A stretch of 64,000 nt of DNA from positions 1,488,001-1,552,000 of the forward strand of contig NZ_JAHVJO010000001.1 in assembly GCF_019801215.1 (NCBI RefSeq), in the 5' to 3' direction. Made by a program: the position numbers and the translations under genes. Positions 1-8,916 of this stretch are shown one piece after another. This DNA is from Fictibacillus nanhaiensis (GTDB lineage Bacteria > Bacillota > Bacilli > Bacillales > Fictibacillaceae). The notes below the pieces were generated by a model. It was not told the origin of the DNA, searched no databases, and saw only the letters and a program-made list of their open reading frames with translations. The stretch's first letter is position 1. Each line of letters starts with the position of its first letter.

Positions 1-361
1 GACTATGTTCTTTACAATAAAGAGTTGCTGGTACCGCCTCTAATCGTTCTTTTGAAATATCTGCACCGCACGTTTTACAAACTCCGTAATCCCCGTTTTC
101 CATACTGTTTAGTGCAGCGTCGATGTCTTCAAGTTCCTTTTCGTGCAGATCGTTCAAAGCAATATCTTTTTCTTTTTCAAAAAGTTCCGTCCCTAAGTCT
201 CCAGGATGATTATCATAGCTTGATAATTCACCTGTAGAGTCTTTAGGAAACCCTGTATCGTTACCGAAGGAGTCGTTTCTCTCCCTCATTGCCTTGATCT
301 CTTCTTTTCGTGAGAGTAAAATTTCTCTAAAATGGTCCATTTCTTGTGTAGTTAATGACAT
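1..361 (-). CDS. yteA: YteA-family DksA/TraR-type zinc-finger protein (3' part missing)
   Basis: The reading frame starts at an ATG (361-359) behind a GGGAG site and runs off the window edge, so about 120 N-terminal residues are visible. The N-terminal helical part contains the block ELSSYDNHPGD followed by an acidic, lysine-rich helix (TELFEKEKDIALNDLHEKE). This is the signature of the Bacillus YteA sporulation-associated family. It is followed by GVCKTCGADISKERLEA and a further LYCKEH, which gives the C-x2-C and the third cysteine of a DksA/TraR zinc finger. The family is known from sporulating Bacillaceae and is thought to act on RNA polymerase or as a small regulator; its function is poorly defined. 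Truncation by the window edge is the only oddity. Confidence 0.85.
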   Translation of the reverse strand, partial: MSLTTQEMDHFREILLSRKEEIKAMRERNDSFGNDTGFPKDSTGELSSYDNHPGDLGTELFEKEKDIALNDLHEKELEDIDAALNSMENGDYGVCKTCGADISKERLEAVPATLYCKEHS

Positions 362-672
362 ATTTCAAGCTCCCTTCCAACTTCTATATACCATTTCATA
401 CCCGTTTCCTTCTGAATATATCCATCCCGTGTATTTTGTACATTTCCTATTGATGCTATACTTTAAACCTATCTCTTGAATAGAACGAAACTTCAAACCG
501 CTTTTCGGAATCATATGGACAGCATAAACATTCACCGATTTTGATAAAAATTGAAATAATTATCATATGAAATGTAAAAAAGTGTTGAAAAATTGCTTTT
601 TTTCCAAGTTTTTGTAAGGTATGCTATTAGTATCATTTTTATAAAGCAATAGTAAGAAAGGTGGGTGTACGT
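362..672. other. Intergenic region between divergent yteA and HD-GYP gene
   Basis: About 310 bases with no supported gene. It must hold the promoters of the divergent yteA and HD-GYP genes, but I see no convincing -35/-10 pair. A stretch at 551-566 (TTGAAATAATTATCA) is loosely Fur-box-like, with one good half-site only. I do not claim it as an operator. Confidence 0.4.
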
Positions 673-2169
673 GTGGAACGATTTGATCGGTTTGAACGAC
701 ATTTATTAAAGAATTACATCCTTGGATCAACAGCAGCTGTTTTAGGTGTCGGTGGCGTCTTTTTATTCACGACTCTCCGTTTTTCAATCAAAGAAATATT
801 TGTACTATGCGGAATCCTTTTTCTTTCTGGTTTGATCATGTTTTCATTGGAGTACACGTTCTTTAGAATGCATACTAGCGTTTTTCGTACATATTTCTCA
901 AAAAAACATCCACCTTTACAAATCGCTGAAAAAGCATATTTTCATGCTCATCATTTCCCGATTCGAACGGTAAAGCGAATACTTGGACCACATTTATTCG
1001 GTCTGTCTATTCCTGCATCTTGTCTGGCTGCAGTTAGTATTTATTTTGGTTATTTATCATTGCCTTATTATTATATATATCTTGCTGCGCTCGGAGCGAT
1101 CTTGGTCGCTGGAATGCACGCCATTATTGAATTCTTTTTAACTACAAAAGCCGTTCAGCCTATCTTGAAGCATATCCAGGAAAATACGTTAAAAGATCAT
1201 GGTGTAATCCTTTCACTCTCTTCTTCAAAACACATTTCGATTCAGCGGAAAATTCAATGGAGTACTCTGTTCATAGGTACATTTCCTCTTTTGTTGTTTG
1301 CTCTGGCAAATCAAGTACGTTTATACCAAATTTCCGCTCCAGTTAATGATTCTTATTGGACATGGGCATTGTTTGTCTTGCTTATCGGAATTTCTTTTGC
1401 GATCTATGGGGCTTTTCTATTATTTAAGGACATTCAGCAGCCTATGGTCGAGCTTCAGGAAGGTATGTATGAAGTGACGACTGGAAACAGCAATGCTAAA
1501 GTGGATGATCTATATTCAGATGAATTCTCAAAACTGATTAAAGGATTCAACCATATGGCACGAGCCATACAATCACGTGAACTAGAAAATAAACAATTGC
1601 TTGAAAGTTTCTTTGCGACGATGGCAGCAACACTTGATGCTCGTGACCCATACACGGCTGGACATAGCTTGCGTGTTGCTGACTATGCGATGAAAATCGG
1701 ACAAATGGCTGGACTTCCCTTTCAGCAGCTGATTCAGCTCAAAAAATCAGCACTGCTCCATGATATTGGGAAGATCGGTATTCCTGACATGGTTTTATTA
1801 AAGGAAGAACGTCTAACAGATGAAGAATTTGAGCTGATTAAAAAACATCCTGCCATTGGCGCTGATATCCTTGCACAAGTTCAGCCTTATGATGCGATGA
1901 AACCCCTTCTTCCAGGAGTTCGTTATCATCATGAACGATACGACGGGAAAGGTTATCCTGAACAACTAGCAGGTGAAGACATCCCGGTGTTTGGAAGAAT
2001 CATTGCCGTTGCTGATGCTTATGATGCGATGACGTCTGATCGGCCATATCGAAAAGGAATGACACATGAAAAGGCGTTAGCGATTTTAGAAGGTGGTAAA
2101 GGGACGCAATGGGATCCATATTTTGCTCAGCTCTTTATCGACGAAATGAAACTTAAATCCATTTCTTAA
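673..2169 (+). CDS. Membrane HAMP/HD-GYP domain protein, probable c-di-GMP phosphodiesterase
   Basis: I chose GTG 673 because AAAGGTGGG lies 8 bases upstream; an in-frame GTG at 661 sits inside that site. The N-terminal half carries about six hydrophobic segments and then a HAMP-like linker after the last one (IQQPMVELQEGMYEV). The C-terminal 190 residues form an HD-GYP domain: HD in LLHDIGKIGIPD, then HP, then HHERYDGKGYP, then the GR-IIAVADAYDAMTSDRPYR block. HD-GYP proteins hydrolyse cyclic di-GMP (or related dinucleotides), and the metal-ligand histidines and aspartates are all present, so it looks active. It is likely a membrane-bound sensor that lowers c-di-GMP. The N-terminal sensor type was not recognised. 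The next gene begins 13 bases downstream. Confidence 0.9.
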   Translation: MERFDRFERHLLKNYILGSTAAVLGVGGVFLFTTLRFSIKEIFVLCGILFLSGLIMFSLEYTFFRMHTSVFRTYFSKKHPPLQIAEKAYFHAHHFPIRTVKRILGPHLFGLSIPASCLAAVSIYFGYLSLPYYYIYLAALGAILVAGMHAIIEFFLTTKAVQPILKHIQENTLKDHGVILSLSSSKHISIQRKIQWSTLFIGTFPLLLFALANQVRLYQISAPVNDSYWTWALFVLLIGISFAIYGAFLLFKDIQQPMVELQEGMYEVTTGNSNAKVDDLYSDEFSKLIKGFNHMARAIQSRELENKQLLESFFATMAATLDARDPYTAGHSLRVADYAMKIGQMAGLPFQQLIQLKKSALLHDIGKIGIPDMVLLKEERLTDEEFELIKKHPAIGADILAQVQPYDAMKPLLPGVRYHHERYDGKGYPEQLAGEDIPVFGRIIAVADAYDAMTSDRPYRKGMTHEKALAILEGGKGTQWDPYFAQLFIDEMKLKSIS

Positions 2170-2182
2170 AGGAGGTATGTTA

Positions 2183-2740
2183 TTGAATACATACGATCAC
2201 TTCCCGATGATTGAAACAGAACGACTGCGGCTTCGACCTGTATTGCAATCCGATGTTTTTGAAATCTTTTCGACCTTCTCTGATAGTGATGCACTACAAT
2301 ATTATGGAATGAACCCTTTAAAAAATGAGGACGAAGCCTTTTCTCTTATAGAAGCCTTTGAAAAAGGGTTTAAATCAGGCAGTTCGATTCGCTGGGGAAT
2401 TACGTTAAAAGAAGAGGACAAGCTAATAGGCACTTGCGGGTTTCATAACTGGAGTAAATCTGACCGCCGCACAGAGCTTGGATACGAACTTAATCGCAGG
2501 TATTGGCATAATGGTTTTATGGTTGAAGCTTTAAAAGCGGTCCTTCATTACGGATTTAACGGCATGGAATTTAACCGTATTGCCGCGACGATCAGACCAG
2601 AAAACACGGCTTCACGAGCTCTTGTAAAAAAGCTTGGATTTACAGAAGAGGCCATGCTTCACGAGTTCCAAAAAGCCGGTGAGGATTATTTTGATATGTA
2701 TGTGTATGCACTATTAAAAAAGAATGCAGACTTGTATTAA
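2183..2740 (+). CDS. GNAT N-acetyltransferase, RimJ/RimL-like
   Basis: About 185 residues. AAAGGAGG ends at 2175, so TTG 2183 (7-base spacing) is a better start than the ATG at 2177 that touches the site. The opening MIETERLRLRP is typical of the RimJ/RimL-type GNAT branch. The GNAT core is seen as LGYELNRRYWHNGFMVEAL (strand 4 and the acetyl-CoA loop) and RIAATIRPENTASRALVKKLGF (motif B). It transfers acetyl from acetyl-CoA to an amine, often the N-terminal residue of a protein; the substrate is unknown. It lies 13 bases after the HD-GYP gene and is followed by a strong terminator, so the two are probably one transcript. Confidence 0.88.
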   Translation: MNTYDHFPMIETERLRLRPVLQSDVFEIFSTFSDSDALQYYGMNPLKNEDEAFSLIEAFEKGFKSGSSIRWGITLKEEDKLIGTCGFHNWSKSDRRTELGYELNRRYWHNGFMVEALKAVLHYGFNGMEFNRIAATIRPENTASRALVKKLGFTEEAMLHEFQKAGEDYFDMYVYALLKKNADLY

Positions 2741-2743
2741 AAC

Positions 2744-2768
2744 GGGAGCGGAATTCGCTCCTTTTTTA
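2744..2768 (+). terminator. Rho-independent terminator
   Basis: GGAGCG (2745-2750), loop GAATT, CGCTCC (2756-2761), then six T. It closes the HD-GYP/GNAT unit. Confidence 0.9.
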
Positions 2769-2963
2769 TATGTTTGAAGATAACAAATTAAGACGCAAAC
2801 CCCTTCCATTTCCTACATTATACGCTTCTTCATGCGCTTTATTTGTTTATGAAATAGTTATTCCTTCGATCACCCCTTTGTCATTTCGATATTTATATAG
2901 GAACCCTGCATGTTTCGAAAACTGTTTCATGAGGAATGAAAAGAAAAAGGAGGTTTTACGATT

Positions 2964-3326
2964 ATGGAACAAAAAGAAACGTATTATGTAACGGCAAAAG
3001 GTGATATTCAACCGATTCCAACAGATGATCATGTCCATTATTTTGAGATACAAGCCTCTTATGAGGAAAAACAGCAGCTTCAGCATCTATTTTATGAAAT
3101 GCATGTAAACAGCAAACAAGAAGGGCTAGATATCTTTTCTCCTAAACGGCATTTTGAGGAGTCAAATGCCGAATATCACCGCGGCAAGGACAGTAAACTT
3201 ACTTATGAAGTGTTCCGTTATTTGTATTTACTTGGAACTGAAAAAACAAAACGAGACCTTGAAGAGATGAATGTTTTACCAGAATTATATGAAACCAGTC
3301 ACGATACAATCGAAAAAGTAAAATAG
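2964..3326 (+). CDS. Conserved hypothetical protein, 120 aa
   Basis: Not recognised. ATG 2964 follows AAAAAGGAGG with 10-base spacing, a very strong site, and the gene is closed by its own terminator, so it is surely real. The protein is soluble, mixed charged and mostly helical in the second half (YEVFRYLYLLGTEKTKRDLEEM), with histidines at DDHVHYFEI. No signal peptide, membrane segment or metal motif is evident. It stands alone, between a terminator upstream and a convergent gene downstream. Confidence 0.8.
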   Translation: MEQKETYYVTAKGDIQPIPTDDHVHYFEIQASYEEKQQLQHLFYEMHVNSKQEGLDIFSPKRHFEESNAEYHRGKDSKLTYEVFRYLYLLGTEKTKRDLEEMNVLPELYETSHDTIEKVK

Positions 3327-3357
3327 CACCGGATCCTTACTCCGGTGCTACTTTTTT
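3324..3357 (+). terminator. Rho-independent terminator
   Basis: A 10-bp stem TAGCACCGGA / TCCGGTGCTA with a 7-base loop and six T. It overlaps the stop codon of the preceding gene. Confidence 0.92.
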
Positions 3358-3366
3358 GAATTCATT

Positions 3367-3795
3367 TTATTCCCATTCAATACTTCCATCATCTTTTACC
3401 CAAAAGCGCACAACGCCAAGGTCATCAAGAGCCTGCTTAATGTTTTTTGCTTTTTTTCGCAATCTGGGGGTATCTGGATTCGCCATAACTAATGTTTTGC
3501 CTGGATTTTTTTCGTAGTTTCTAAGCAGTTTTACAAGCTGACGGCTGAAATGCGTATCCAGCTGACTACCGGTGAATACGATTTCCTTTTCATGATGTTC
3601 TGCATGATTGCCTTGTGCCTCAATGACAAGCGTATGGTATTCATTTGCAGCTGCCAGGTCGATGCCACACAATTCTCCAAGACTTCTTGTTTCATAGCCT
3701 TCACGCCTTAAATAATCTTTTACTGCGTGCAGAACTTCGGATTTGCTCAACACAAAAGGGTCTGCTTGTATGAGTTGGTGATTTTGTATAGGCAA
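3367..3795 (-). CDS. PD-(D/E)XK-like (restriction-endonuclease fold) hypothetical protein
   Basis: About 142 residues from TTG 3795, preceded by GAAGGAGGG at 5-base spacing. A longer frame up to 3879 lacks a ribosome site. The middle has the layout of a PD-(D/E)XK nuclease core: helix HAVKDYLRREGYETRS, then CGIDLAA with Asp46, then strand LVIEAQGN with Glu59, then two amphipathic helices (THFSRQLVKLLRNYE). The third catalytic position, normally Lys two residues after Glu, is Gln61. The fold is my inference, and nuclease activity is uncertain because of this Gln, although E-X-Q variants occur in the superfamily. It stands alone and convergent with its neighbour. Confidence 0.6.
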   Translation of the reverse strand: MPIQNHQLIQADPFVLSKSEVLHAVKDYLRREGYETRSLGELCGIDLAAANEYHTLVIEAQGNHAEHHEKEIVFTGSQLDTHFSRQLVKLLRNYEKNPGKTLVMANPDTPRLRKKAKNIKQALDDLGVVRFWVKDDGSIEWE

Positions 3796-3998
3796 ACCGA
3801 TCCCTCCTTCTTGTTCTTTACACATCATTCGTAACTGTCCCCTATCAATACAGGGGTACATCTTTTCGTATACCCGCAAATTTAGAAAGAAAAACGAAAG
3901 AAAAGGCCATTTCGTCCCAGAAAGAGAAACTTCTTTTCACTTTAAACGTATTTCATTTATGATAGAAACTAAGAAAAAAGTAATCTGGGGGATTTTAT

Positions 3999-5246
3999 AT
4001 GGCTGAAAAAGCAGAAAAACAAAGTCAATCCCGTCTATGGACAATAGTAGCGGGTATTGGATTGTTCTTGATGAGCAAATTAAAATGGGTGTTTGGATTA
4101 TTAAAACTAGGCAAATTTGCCACTTTAATATCAATGTTTATCTCACTTGGCGCATATGCCGTTTTTTACGGATGGAAGTTTGCTGTAGCCATCGTCTATC
4201 TCATCTTTGTACATGAAATGGGTCATTTGGTTGCAGCCAAGAAAAAAGGCATCAAAACATCGCCTGCCATATTCATTCCGTTTTTGGGAGCTGCAATCGG
4301 TATGAAGGAGATGCCCAAAAACGCGAAGGACGAAGCGTATATCGCTTATGCAGGACCACTGTTTGGCCTTCTATCGTTTTTGCCTGCTGTCTTTTTATAT
4401 GAGACAACGAACGAGCCGTTTTGGGGACTTGTTATCTTTTTAGGAGCGATGATCAATTTGTTTAATTTATTTCCAGTCTCTCCTCTTGACGGCGGACGTA
4501 TTGTTGGCGTTCTTTCAACGAAAATTTGGTTTATCGGACTATTGATCGTCATTCCGTATTTGTTTATATCACCTGATCCTATCATCTTTTTGATTTTCTT
4601 ATTCGGTATCTTGACGTGGTGGCGAAGAGTCCGCGAAGACTTTGAACAGAAAAAAACGTTACAGACTCTAGAACTCTTTGAAGCTGAGCAGAAGAAGCTA
4701 GCAAGCATTCAGCTTGAGATGGATGAGTATCGTGAAATGCCGAATTTCGGCTATATTATTGGAACGTATTTAGAGGATGTGCGTGTCGCAAAAGATAGAT
4801 TGAAACGCAATGTTCCCTCTGGATTCGCATTTCCTATCCTACAGGACAAGAAAAAGCTAAAAAAATATACATCACATATTGAAATGGAGATGCTGAACAA
4901 TCGTGAACGTTTCTTAAGAACATTGCAGGATGAATATGAAAATGACCGTCGCAACAGAGACCAAGTTATCGAAGCTTACGGTGATTCTGATCCTGAAGGT
5001 ATTGCTTCAATTCCCGAACTTCCCGTGTTTAATCATGCTGCATATTTTGAAGCGTATGAAAAAAGTTTGCTCGCTGAAAAAGCAAAAACAGAAGAGCTTT
5101 ATCATCAAAAGAAAAACTATTACGTCTCAAACATGAAAACGAAGATCGTCGTTCTTACTTTGTACCTGTTGCTTGCTGGTATTTTATCCGCGTTTGTCGT
5201 CTACGGCATGCAATTGATGGAAGTAAATCAGCATCTAATTATGTAA
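3999..5246 (+). CDS. Site-2-protease-type (M50) membrane zinc metalloprotease
   Basis: 415 residues; ATG 3999 after GGGGG. Hydrophobic helices span about 15-75. HEMGH (His72, Glu73, His76) sits in a membrane helix, and NLFPVSPLDGGR (Asn156, Asp164) supplies the third zinc ligand. These are the two hallmark motifs of the M50 intramembrane protease family. A long charged, coiled-coil-rich cytoplasmic region (about 210-380) is followed by a single C-terminal membrane helix (VVLTLYLLLAGILSAFVVYGM). This extra C-terminal part is unlike SpoIVFB or RseP. Such enzymes cut membrane-anchored regulators; the substrate is unknown. It stands alone with its own terminator. Confidence 0.85.
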   Translation: MAEKAEKQSQSRLWTIVAGIGLFLMSKLKWVFGLLKLGKFATLISMFISLGAYAVFYGWKFAVAIVYLIFVHEMGHLVAAKKKGIKTSPAIFIPFLGAAIGMKEMPKNAKDEAYIAYAGPLFGLLSFLPAVFLYETTNEPFWGLVIFLGAMINLFNLFPVSPLDGGRIVGVLSTKIWFIGLLIVIPYLFISPDPIIFLIFLFGILTWWRRVREDFEQKKTLQTLELFEAEQKKLASIQLEMDEYREMPNFGYIIGTYLEDVRVAKDRLKRNVPSGFAFPILQDKKKLKKYTSHIEMEMLNNRERFLRTLQDEYENDRRNRDQVIEAYGDSDPEGIASIPELPVFNHAAYFEAYEKSLLAEKAKTEELYHQKKNYYVSNMKTKIVVLTLYLLLAGILSAFVVYGMQLMEVNQHLIM

Positions 5247-5254
5247 TGCCCTCG

Positions 5255-5281
5255 CACCTCGATTTCCGAGGTGTTTTTTTT
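5255..5281 (+). terminator. Rho-independent terminator
   Basis: CACCTCG / CGAGGTG with a 5-base loop and eight T, directly after the M50 protease gene. Confidence 0.92.
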
Positions 5282-5438
5282 GTCCTTCTTTTGACCTGTG
5301 TCAGCTCCTTTTTAGTCCATTCGTTTGATTAGTTCAAACCATTCCAAAGGAGCTTTGGCTTATCTTTGCTCTTTTGCAAAGGATTGTCCGCTGAAAAAAA
5401 GAATGGTTTAAAAAACAGAAAAAGGAGCGACTGCTATT

Positions 5439-6461
5439 ATGCGAAAGCTAATGAAAGTCCTTTTTTCGCTTGCGATGTTACTTGCTCTATTCCCAAACAC
5501 CGCTTCTGCCGAAAAAGAGGAAACTGGAACAGACGTTATCGGTAAGGATCTGTATGTTGATGTTGCGGCTGCTACGCTATGGAGCAATCCAAATGTTGCA
5601 CGCCCTATTGATGAACCATCACTATTGAACCCTGTTGATCTTCGGAGCTGGACGACAGGCATGACATATGAAGAAAAGCTATGGCTAGTCGGTGAACTAG
5701 AAACACAGGCTCTCTATGGACAAAAAGTTCAAGTATTAGAACAACAAGGTGATTGGGTCAAGGTCGCGGTATATGGACAGCCAACACCAAGGAACACGCT
5801 CGGTTATCCAGGGTGGATGCCTTTAGAACAATTAACAACTTCTGAGCGGTTTGAGCGTGCTGATGGCAAGCCTTTTGCGCTCATCACGAGCCCTACGGCA
5901 TGGCTTTCTAAAGGACCTTTTGGATATAAAAAAGATCTGGAATTAAGCTATAATACAAGACTTCCTGTTTTAAAGGATTTGCGCCATACGATTGCGGTTT
6001 TAACACCTGAAGGCAAAGTGCGCTGGCTAGATGCGAAGGATGCAAAAGTGTATAGAAGTGATAGTGATATTCCGGTTCCTACTGGTGAAGAGCTTGTTGA
6101 AGAAGCGAAAAAGTTTCTTGGCTTGCCTTATTTATGGGCAGGAGCAGCTGGTTTCGGATTTGATTGCTCAGGCTTCACACATACGGTTCATAAAGCGAAC
6201 GGAATTACGATTCCAAGAGATTCTGGTCCACAGTCAAAAGAGGGCTTGATTGTAGATAAAGATAAGCTTGAGCCTGGGGATTTAATGTTCTTTTCTTATG
6301 AAGAAGGAAAAGGGCGCGTTCATCATGTTGCCATGTATGCTGGAAACGGAATGATGATCCACTCACCGAACACGGCATCATCCGTTCGGATGGATCCAAT
6401 CTCAACACCTGCTTATGCGATTGAATTCTCTGGCGCAAGGCGATATGTGCCCCAAAAATAA
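5439..6461 (+). CDS. Secreted NlpC/P60 (C40) peptidoglycan endopeptidase with SH3-like domains
   Basis: 340 residues; ATG 5439 behind AAAAGGAGCG. A signal peptide (about residues 1-24, cut after NTASA) is followed by two SH3-like regions (about 40-135 and 145-205), then a C-terminal NlpC/P60 domain. The domain shows WAGAAGFGFDCSGF (Cys243 nucleophile), HHVAMYAGN (His at 295/296) and MIHSPN (His308). This layout matches YkfC-type gamma-D-glutamyl-diamino-acid endopeptidases, which cut stem peptides of peptidoglycan outside the cell. It is transcribed alone and shares a bidirectional terminator with the convergent next gene. Confidence 0.9.
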   Translation: MRKLMKVLFSLAMLLALFPNTASAEKEETGTDVIGKDLYVDVAAATLWSNPNVARPIDEPSLLNPVDLRSWTTGMTYEEKLWLVGELETQALYGQKVQVLEQQGDWVKVAVYGQPTPRNTLGYPGWMPLEQLTTSERFERADGKPFALITSPTAWLSKGPFGYKKDLELSYNTRLPVLKDLRHTIAVLTPEGKVRWLDAKDAKVYRSDSDIPVPTGEELVEEAKKFLGLPYLWAGAAGFGFDCSGFTHTVHKANGITIPRDSGPQSKEGLIVDKDKLEPGDLMFFSYEEGKGRVHHVAMYAGNGMMIHSPNTASSVRMDPISTPAYAIEFSGARRYVPQK

Positions 6462-6462
6462 T

Positions 6463-6509
6463 AAAAAAAAGCAGTGACATTTCAACGTAAGGAAATGCAC
6501 TGCTTTTTT
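6463..6509. terminator. Bidirectional terminator
   Basis: GCAGTGACATTTC / GGAAATGCACTGC, 13 positions with one mismatch, flanked by eight A on the left and six T on the right. It serves the convergent genes on both sides. Confidence 0.9.
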
Positions 6510-6512
6510 AAT

Positions 6513-8192
6513 TTATTCCAATCCTTCAATCTTGATCTCTTTAACGGGCAGGAAAGATTCTCCAGTATTTAAATAGGTCACATCCACTTTATCTCCTTCT
6601 TTTAGATAAATAGAAAGTGGACTGATTTCAGAAGAGACCATATAGCTTTGCCGATTGTCTAACAAAAACGTCACGGTCGTATAGTCTCCAGATTTTTCTT
6701 TGTATACGCGAAGAATCGTTCCCTTGATTTGTTGTTCTTCCGCGTCCGAGCTTCCGTCTACTGAACCGCCTCCTCGCTGCAAGGCGGTTTTATATTGTTT
6801 TAAAGCAGCGTTCGGCGTATTCGCAAAAGCTGAGATCTCCGGGTTTGCCGCTGACACGATAAAATAGTTCTGCAAAAAGCCGTTTGAATCGAGCACAGGC
6901 GTCAGCCAGCTCGCTTCCCCATAGAAATTATAAAGAACCGGCATCTCCCCATCCCATCTCTTTTCAATGAACTTTTTCTGAATAATCTGTAAGGCTCCTT
7001 GAGAGTCCATGTACGATTCTTCCAGATTACCTGTATAAAAGGTCGCCTCACCCGTTCTTGCGTTTGTTAACGAGTAACCAAGCATCGAGTCGACTCCCTC
7101 TTTTGGACTTGTAAAGTCAGTAAAATAGTACATATCGCCATTTTCATCGAAAATCGGACTTACATTTGCTTCCGTACCTTCATCAGATGGCAGCTTTACA
7201 TCTTTTTTCCCGAATTTGCTGTTCCAAAAGCCATGAACATAGTTTCCGTAATAACTGTTTTGCAGGCTCACCGTCTCAGGCGATACGGCACCGTCAATGA
7301 ATGAAGGAACGTCTTTTAAATCATAATCCTTTGTTTGCCCACTCTTCGGATCAACTACCACGATACCTTGCACCTTGAACCCGTTTCGTGCAGAAATAAA
7401 TTCTCCATAAGAACGAATGTAGAACGGCTTACCTTCATCATCGATTTCTAATTGTGGCTCACCATAGAAGATATATTCCGGAAACTGTGAACGCATGTGC
7501 CGTTCCATGTTTTTATTAAAAAAGGAAGAAGGCGTATAAGCCATTTCAGATTTTGTAAACTTTGGATTAGCCGAAGAATCCGTTGCGCTTAACGTGAAGT
7601 ATCCTGGTGTCACTTCCCCGTTCCACCATTTAAAGAAACCTGAAAATTCAACTGGTGCAATATACACGTACTCACCGTTGATTTTTTGAATCTGAAGGTT
7701 TCCAAGCTCATAATAGCTCGTGTTTGGGACTTGCCCAAACGACTTCCGCATCTTGTTTCGGGCAAATTTCGGAGGTACACTCGCCGGTGTTTCTTTTTCA
7801 TCGAACGTTTCGATCTCTGTTTTTTCTTTCATTTTAGAAGTTTCGTATTTTTCTTCTGCATTAAATAGTCCGGCAGTTAACAAAAAAACCGTAATCACGA
7901 GACTTGCTGTGAATAGAAACGATTTGATCAAACGCTCTTTACCTGTCGCGAAAAAGGCACCGATTGCTGTTATGACAATTGCTAGCAGCCAAAGAGAAGA
8001 TAGATTGCGGTCAAGATTCGTAACATAATAGAAAACAAAAACAAGTGGTACTGTGATCAAAATGGTTCCGAAAATGGCCCCAGCATAATAGGTTTTCGTT
8101 TCTTTTTTAGATGGCACAATTCTGCTTGAGATCGGTACAATCACAAGTGCAGAGACCAGCCCAACAATAATTGAAAATAACAAGATGTTCAT
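6513..8192 (-). CDS. Uncharacterised membrane-anchored protein, 559 aa
   Basis: Family not recognised. The start is ATG 8192, behind AAAAGGGGAC; a longer frame to 8264 has no ribosome site. Four hydrophobic segments occupy about residues 1-125 (NILLFSIIVGLVSALVIV, AGAIFGTILITVPLVFVFYYV, LWLLAIVITAIGAFFA, SFLFTASLVITVFLLTAGLF). They are followed by about 430 residues that should lie outside the membrane. That part holds repeated short beta-rich units with a Gly-x-Pro-x-Tyr style (GEPQLEIDDEGKPFY, SPIFDENGDMYYF, PVLDSNGFLQNYF), perhaps PepSY-like or a small beta-propeller. The C-terminal 90 residues (KGTILRVYKEKSGDYTTVTFLLD) look like an OB-type barrel. Lone gene, convergent with the C40 peptidase. 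Confidence 0.75.
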   Translation of the reverse strand: MNILLFSIIVGLVSALVIVPISSRIVPSKKETKTYYAGAIFGTILITVPLVFVFYYVTNLDRNLSSLWLLAIVITAIGAFFATGKERLIKSFLFTASLVITVFLLTAGLFNAEEKYETSKMKEKTEIETFDEKETPASVPPKFARNKMRKSFGQVPNTSYYELGNLQIQKINGEYVYIAPVEFSGFFKWWNGEVTPGYFTLSATDSSANPKFTKSEMAYTPSSFFNKNMERHMRSQFPEYIFYGEPQLEIDDEGKPFYIRSYGEFISARNGFKVQGIVVVDPKSGQTKDYDLKDVPSFIDGAVSPETVSLQNSYYGNYVHGFWNSKFGKKDVKLPSDEGTEANVSPIFDENGDMYYFTDFTSPKEGVDSMLGYSLTNARTGEATFYTGNLEESYMDSQGALQIIQKKFIEKRWDGEMPVLYNFYGEASWLTPVLDSNGFLQNYFIVSAANPEISAFANTPNAALKQYKTALQRGGGSVDGSSDAEEQQIKGTILRVYKEKSGDYTTVTFLLDNRQSYMVSSEISPLSIYLKEGDKVDVTYLNTGESFLPVKEIKIEGLE

Positions 8193-8350
8193 AATATGTC
8201 CCCTTTTAAGTTGCAGTACTTTTTCCCTATTGTTTAGTACGGATGAATAAGGAGAAAGTTCCATAAAATTATGCTGTTAAAATCTGTACTGCAGATCTCA
8301 AATATTTACCGTATAATGGAAATAGGTTGATATCAGGGAGCTGAAGAAAT

Positions 8351-8875
8351 ATGAATCATCACATCCAGGCCGTTTTCTTAGACAGAAATGGAACGATTGG
8401 CGGCTCCGATGAAATAGAATATCCTGGAGAGTTCGAGCTATTTTCATTTACTGCTGAACTTATACACGCGTTAAAAATGCAAGGCATTCTTGTCTTCTCT
8501 TTCACCAACCAGCCTGGGGTCAGCAGAGGTGAAGCGAGAGAAGAAGATTTTGTCGAGGAACTAAAAGCTTTTGGCTTTAACGATGTTTATTTGTGTCCCC
8601 ATCACCATAAAGAGGGCTGTTCTTGCCGCAAACCAGCTACAGGAATGCTTCATAAAGCAGCAAAAGATTATGATTTAGACCTGTCAAAATGTGCTGTTTT
8701 TGGAGACCGTTGGACAGATATCCTTGCTGCAAAGTCTGCGGGCTGTACAGGAACATTAGTTTTAACAGGCTCAGGAAAAACCTCTTGGTATCAGAACCAT
8801 AGACATTCTCCTGTACAACCAGACTATTTTGCTGATAACTTAAAAGGTGGAATTGAATGGCTCTTAAAAAAGTAA
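8351..8875 (+). CDS. HAD-IIIA family phosphatase-like protein (GmhB/HisB-N type)
   Basis: 174 residues; ATG 8351 after CAGGGAG. HAD motifs: FLDRNGT near residue 11 (motif I), FSFTNQPGVSRG (motif II) and FGDRWTDILAAKSAG (motif IV). The zinc loop CPHHHKEGCSCRKP marks the histidinol-phosphate / heptose-bisphosphate phosphatase branch. Motif I is normally DRDGT. Here the second Asp, the general acid/base, reads Asn13, which should weaken catalysis. The substrate is unknown. A TATAAT at 8312-8317 is a plausible -10. It is transcribed alone with a small terminator. Confidence 0.87.
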   Translation: MNHHIQAVFLDRNGTIGGSDEIEYPGEFELFSFTAELIHALKMQGILVFSFTNQPGVSRGEAREEDFVEELKAFGFNDVYLCPHHHKEGCSCRKPATGMLHKAAKDYDLDLSKCAVFGDRWTDILAAKSAGCTGTLVLTGSGKTSWYQNHRHSPVQPDYFADNLKGGIEWLLKK

Positions 8876-8901
8876 AAACGCCCACAAAAAGGCGTATTTT
8901 T
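8874..8901 (+). terminator. Rho-independent terminator (short stem)
   Basis: AAAAACGCC, an 8-base loop, GGCGTATTTTT. A modest stem extended by A-T pairs, right after the HAD gene. Confidence 0.65.
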
Positions 8902-8916
8902 CATTTTTTTTTAATT

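Noticed and set aside
551-566. Fur-box-like sequence upstream of the HD-GYP gene
   Set aside because: Only the ATTATCA half matches well, and the neighbouring genes have no iron link.
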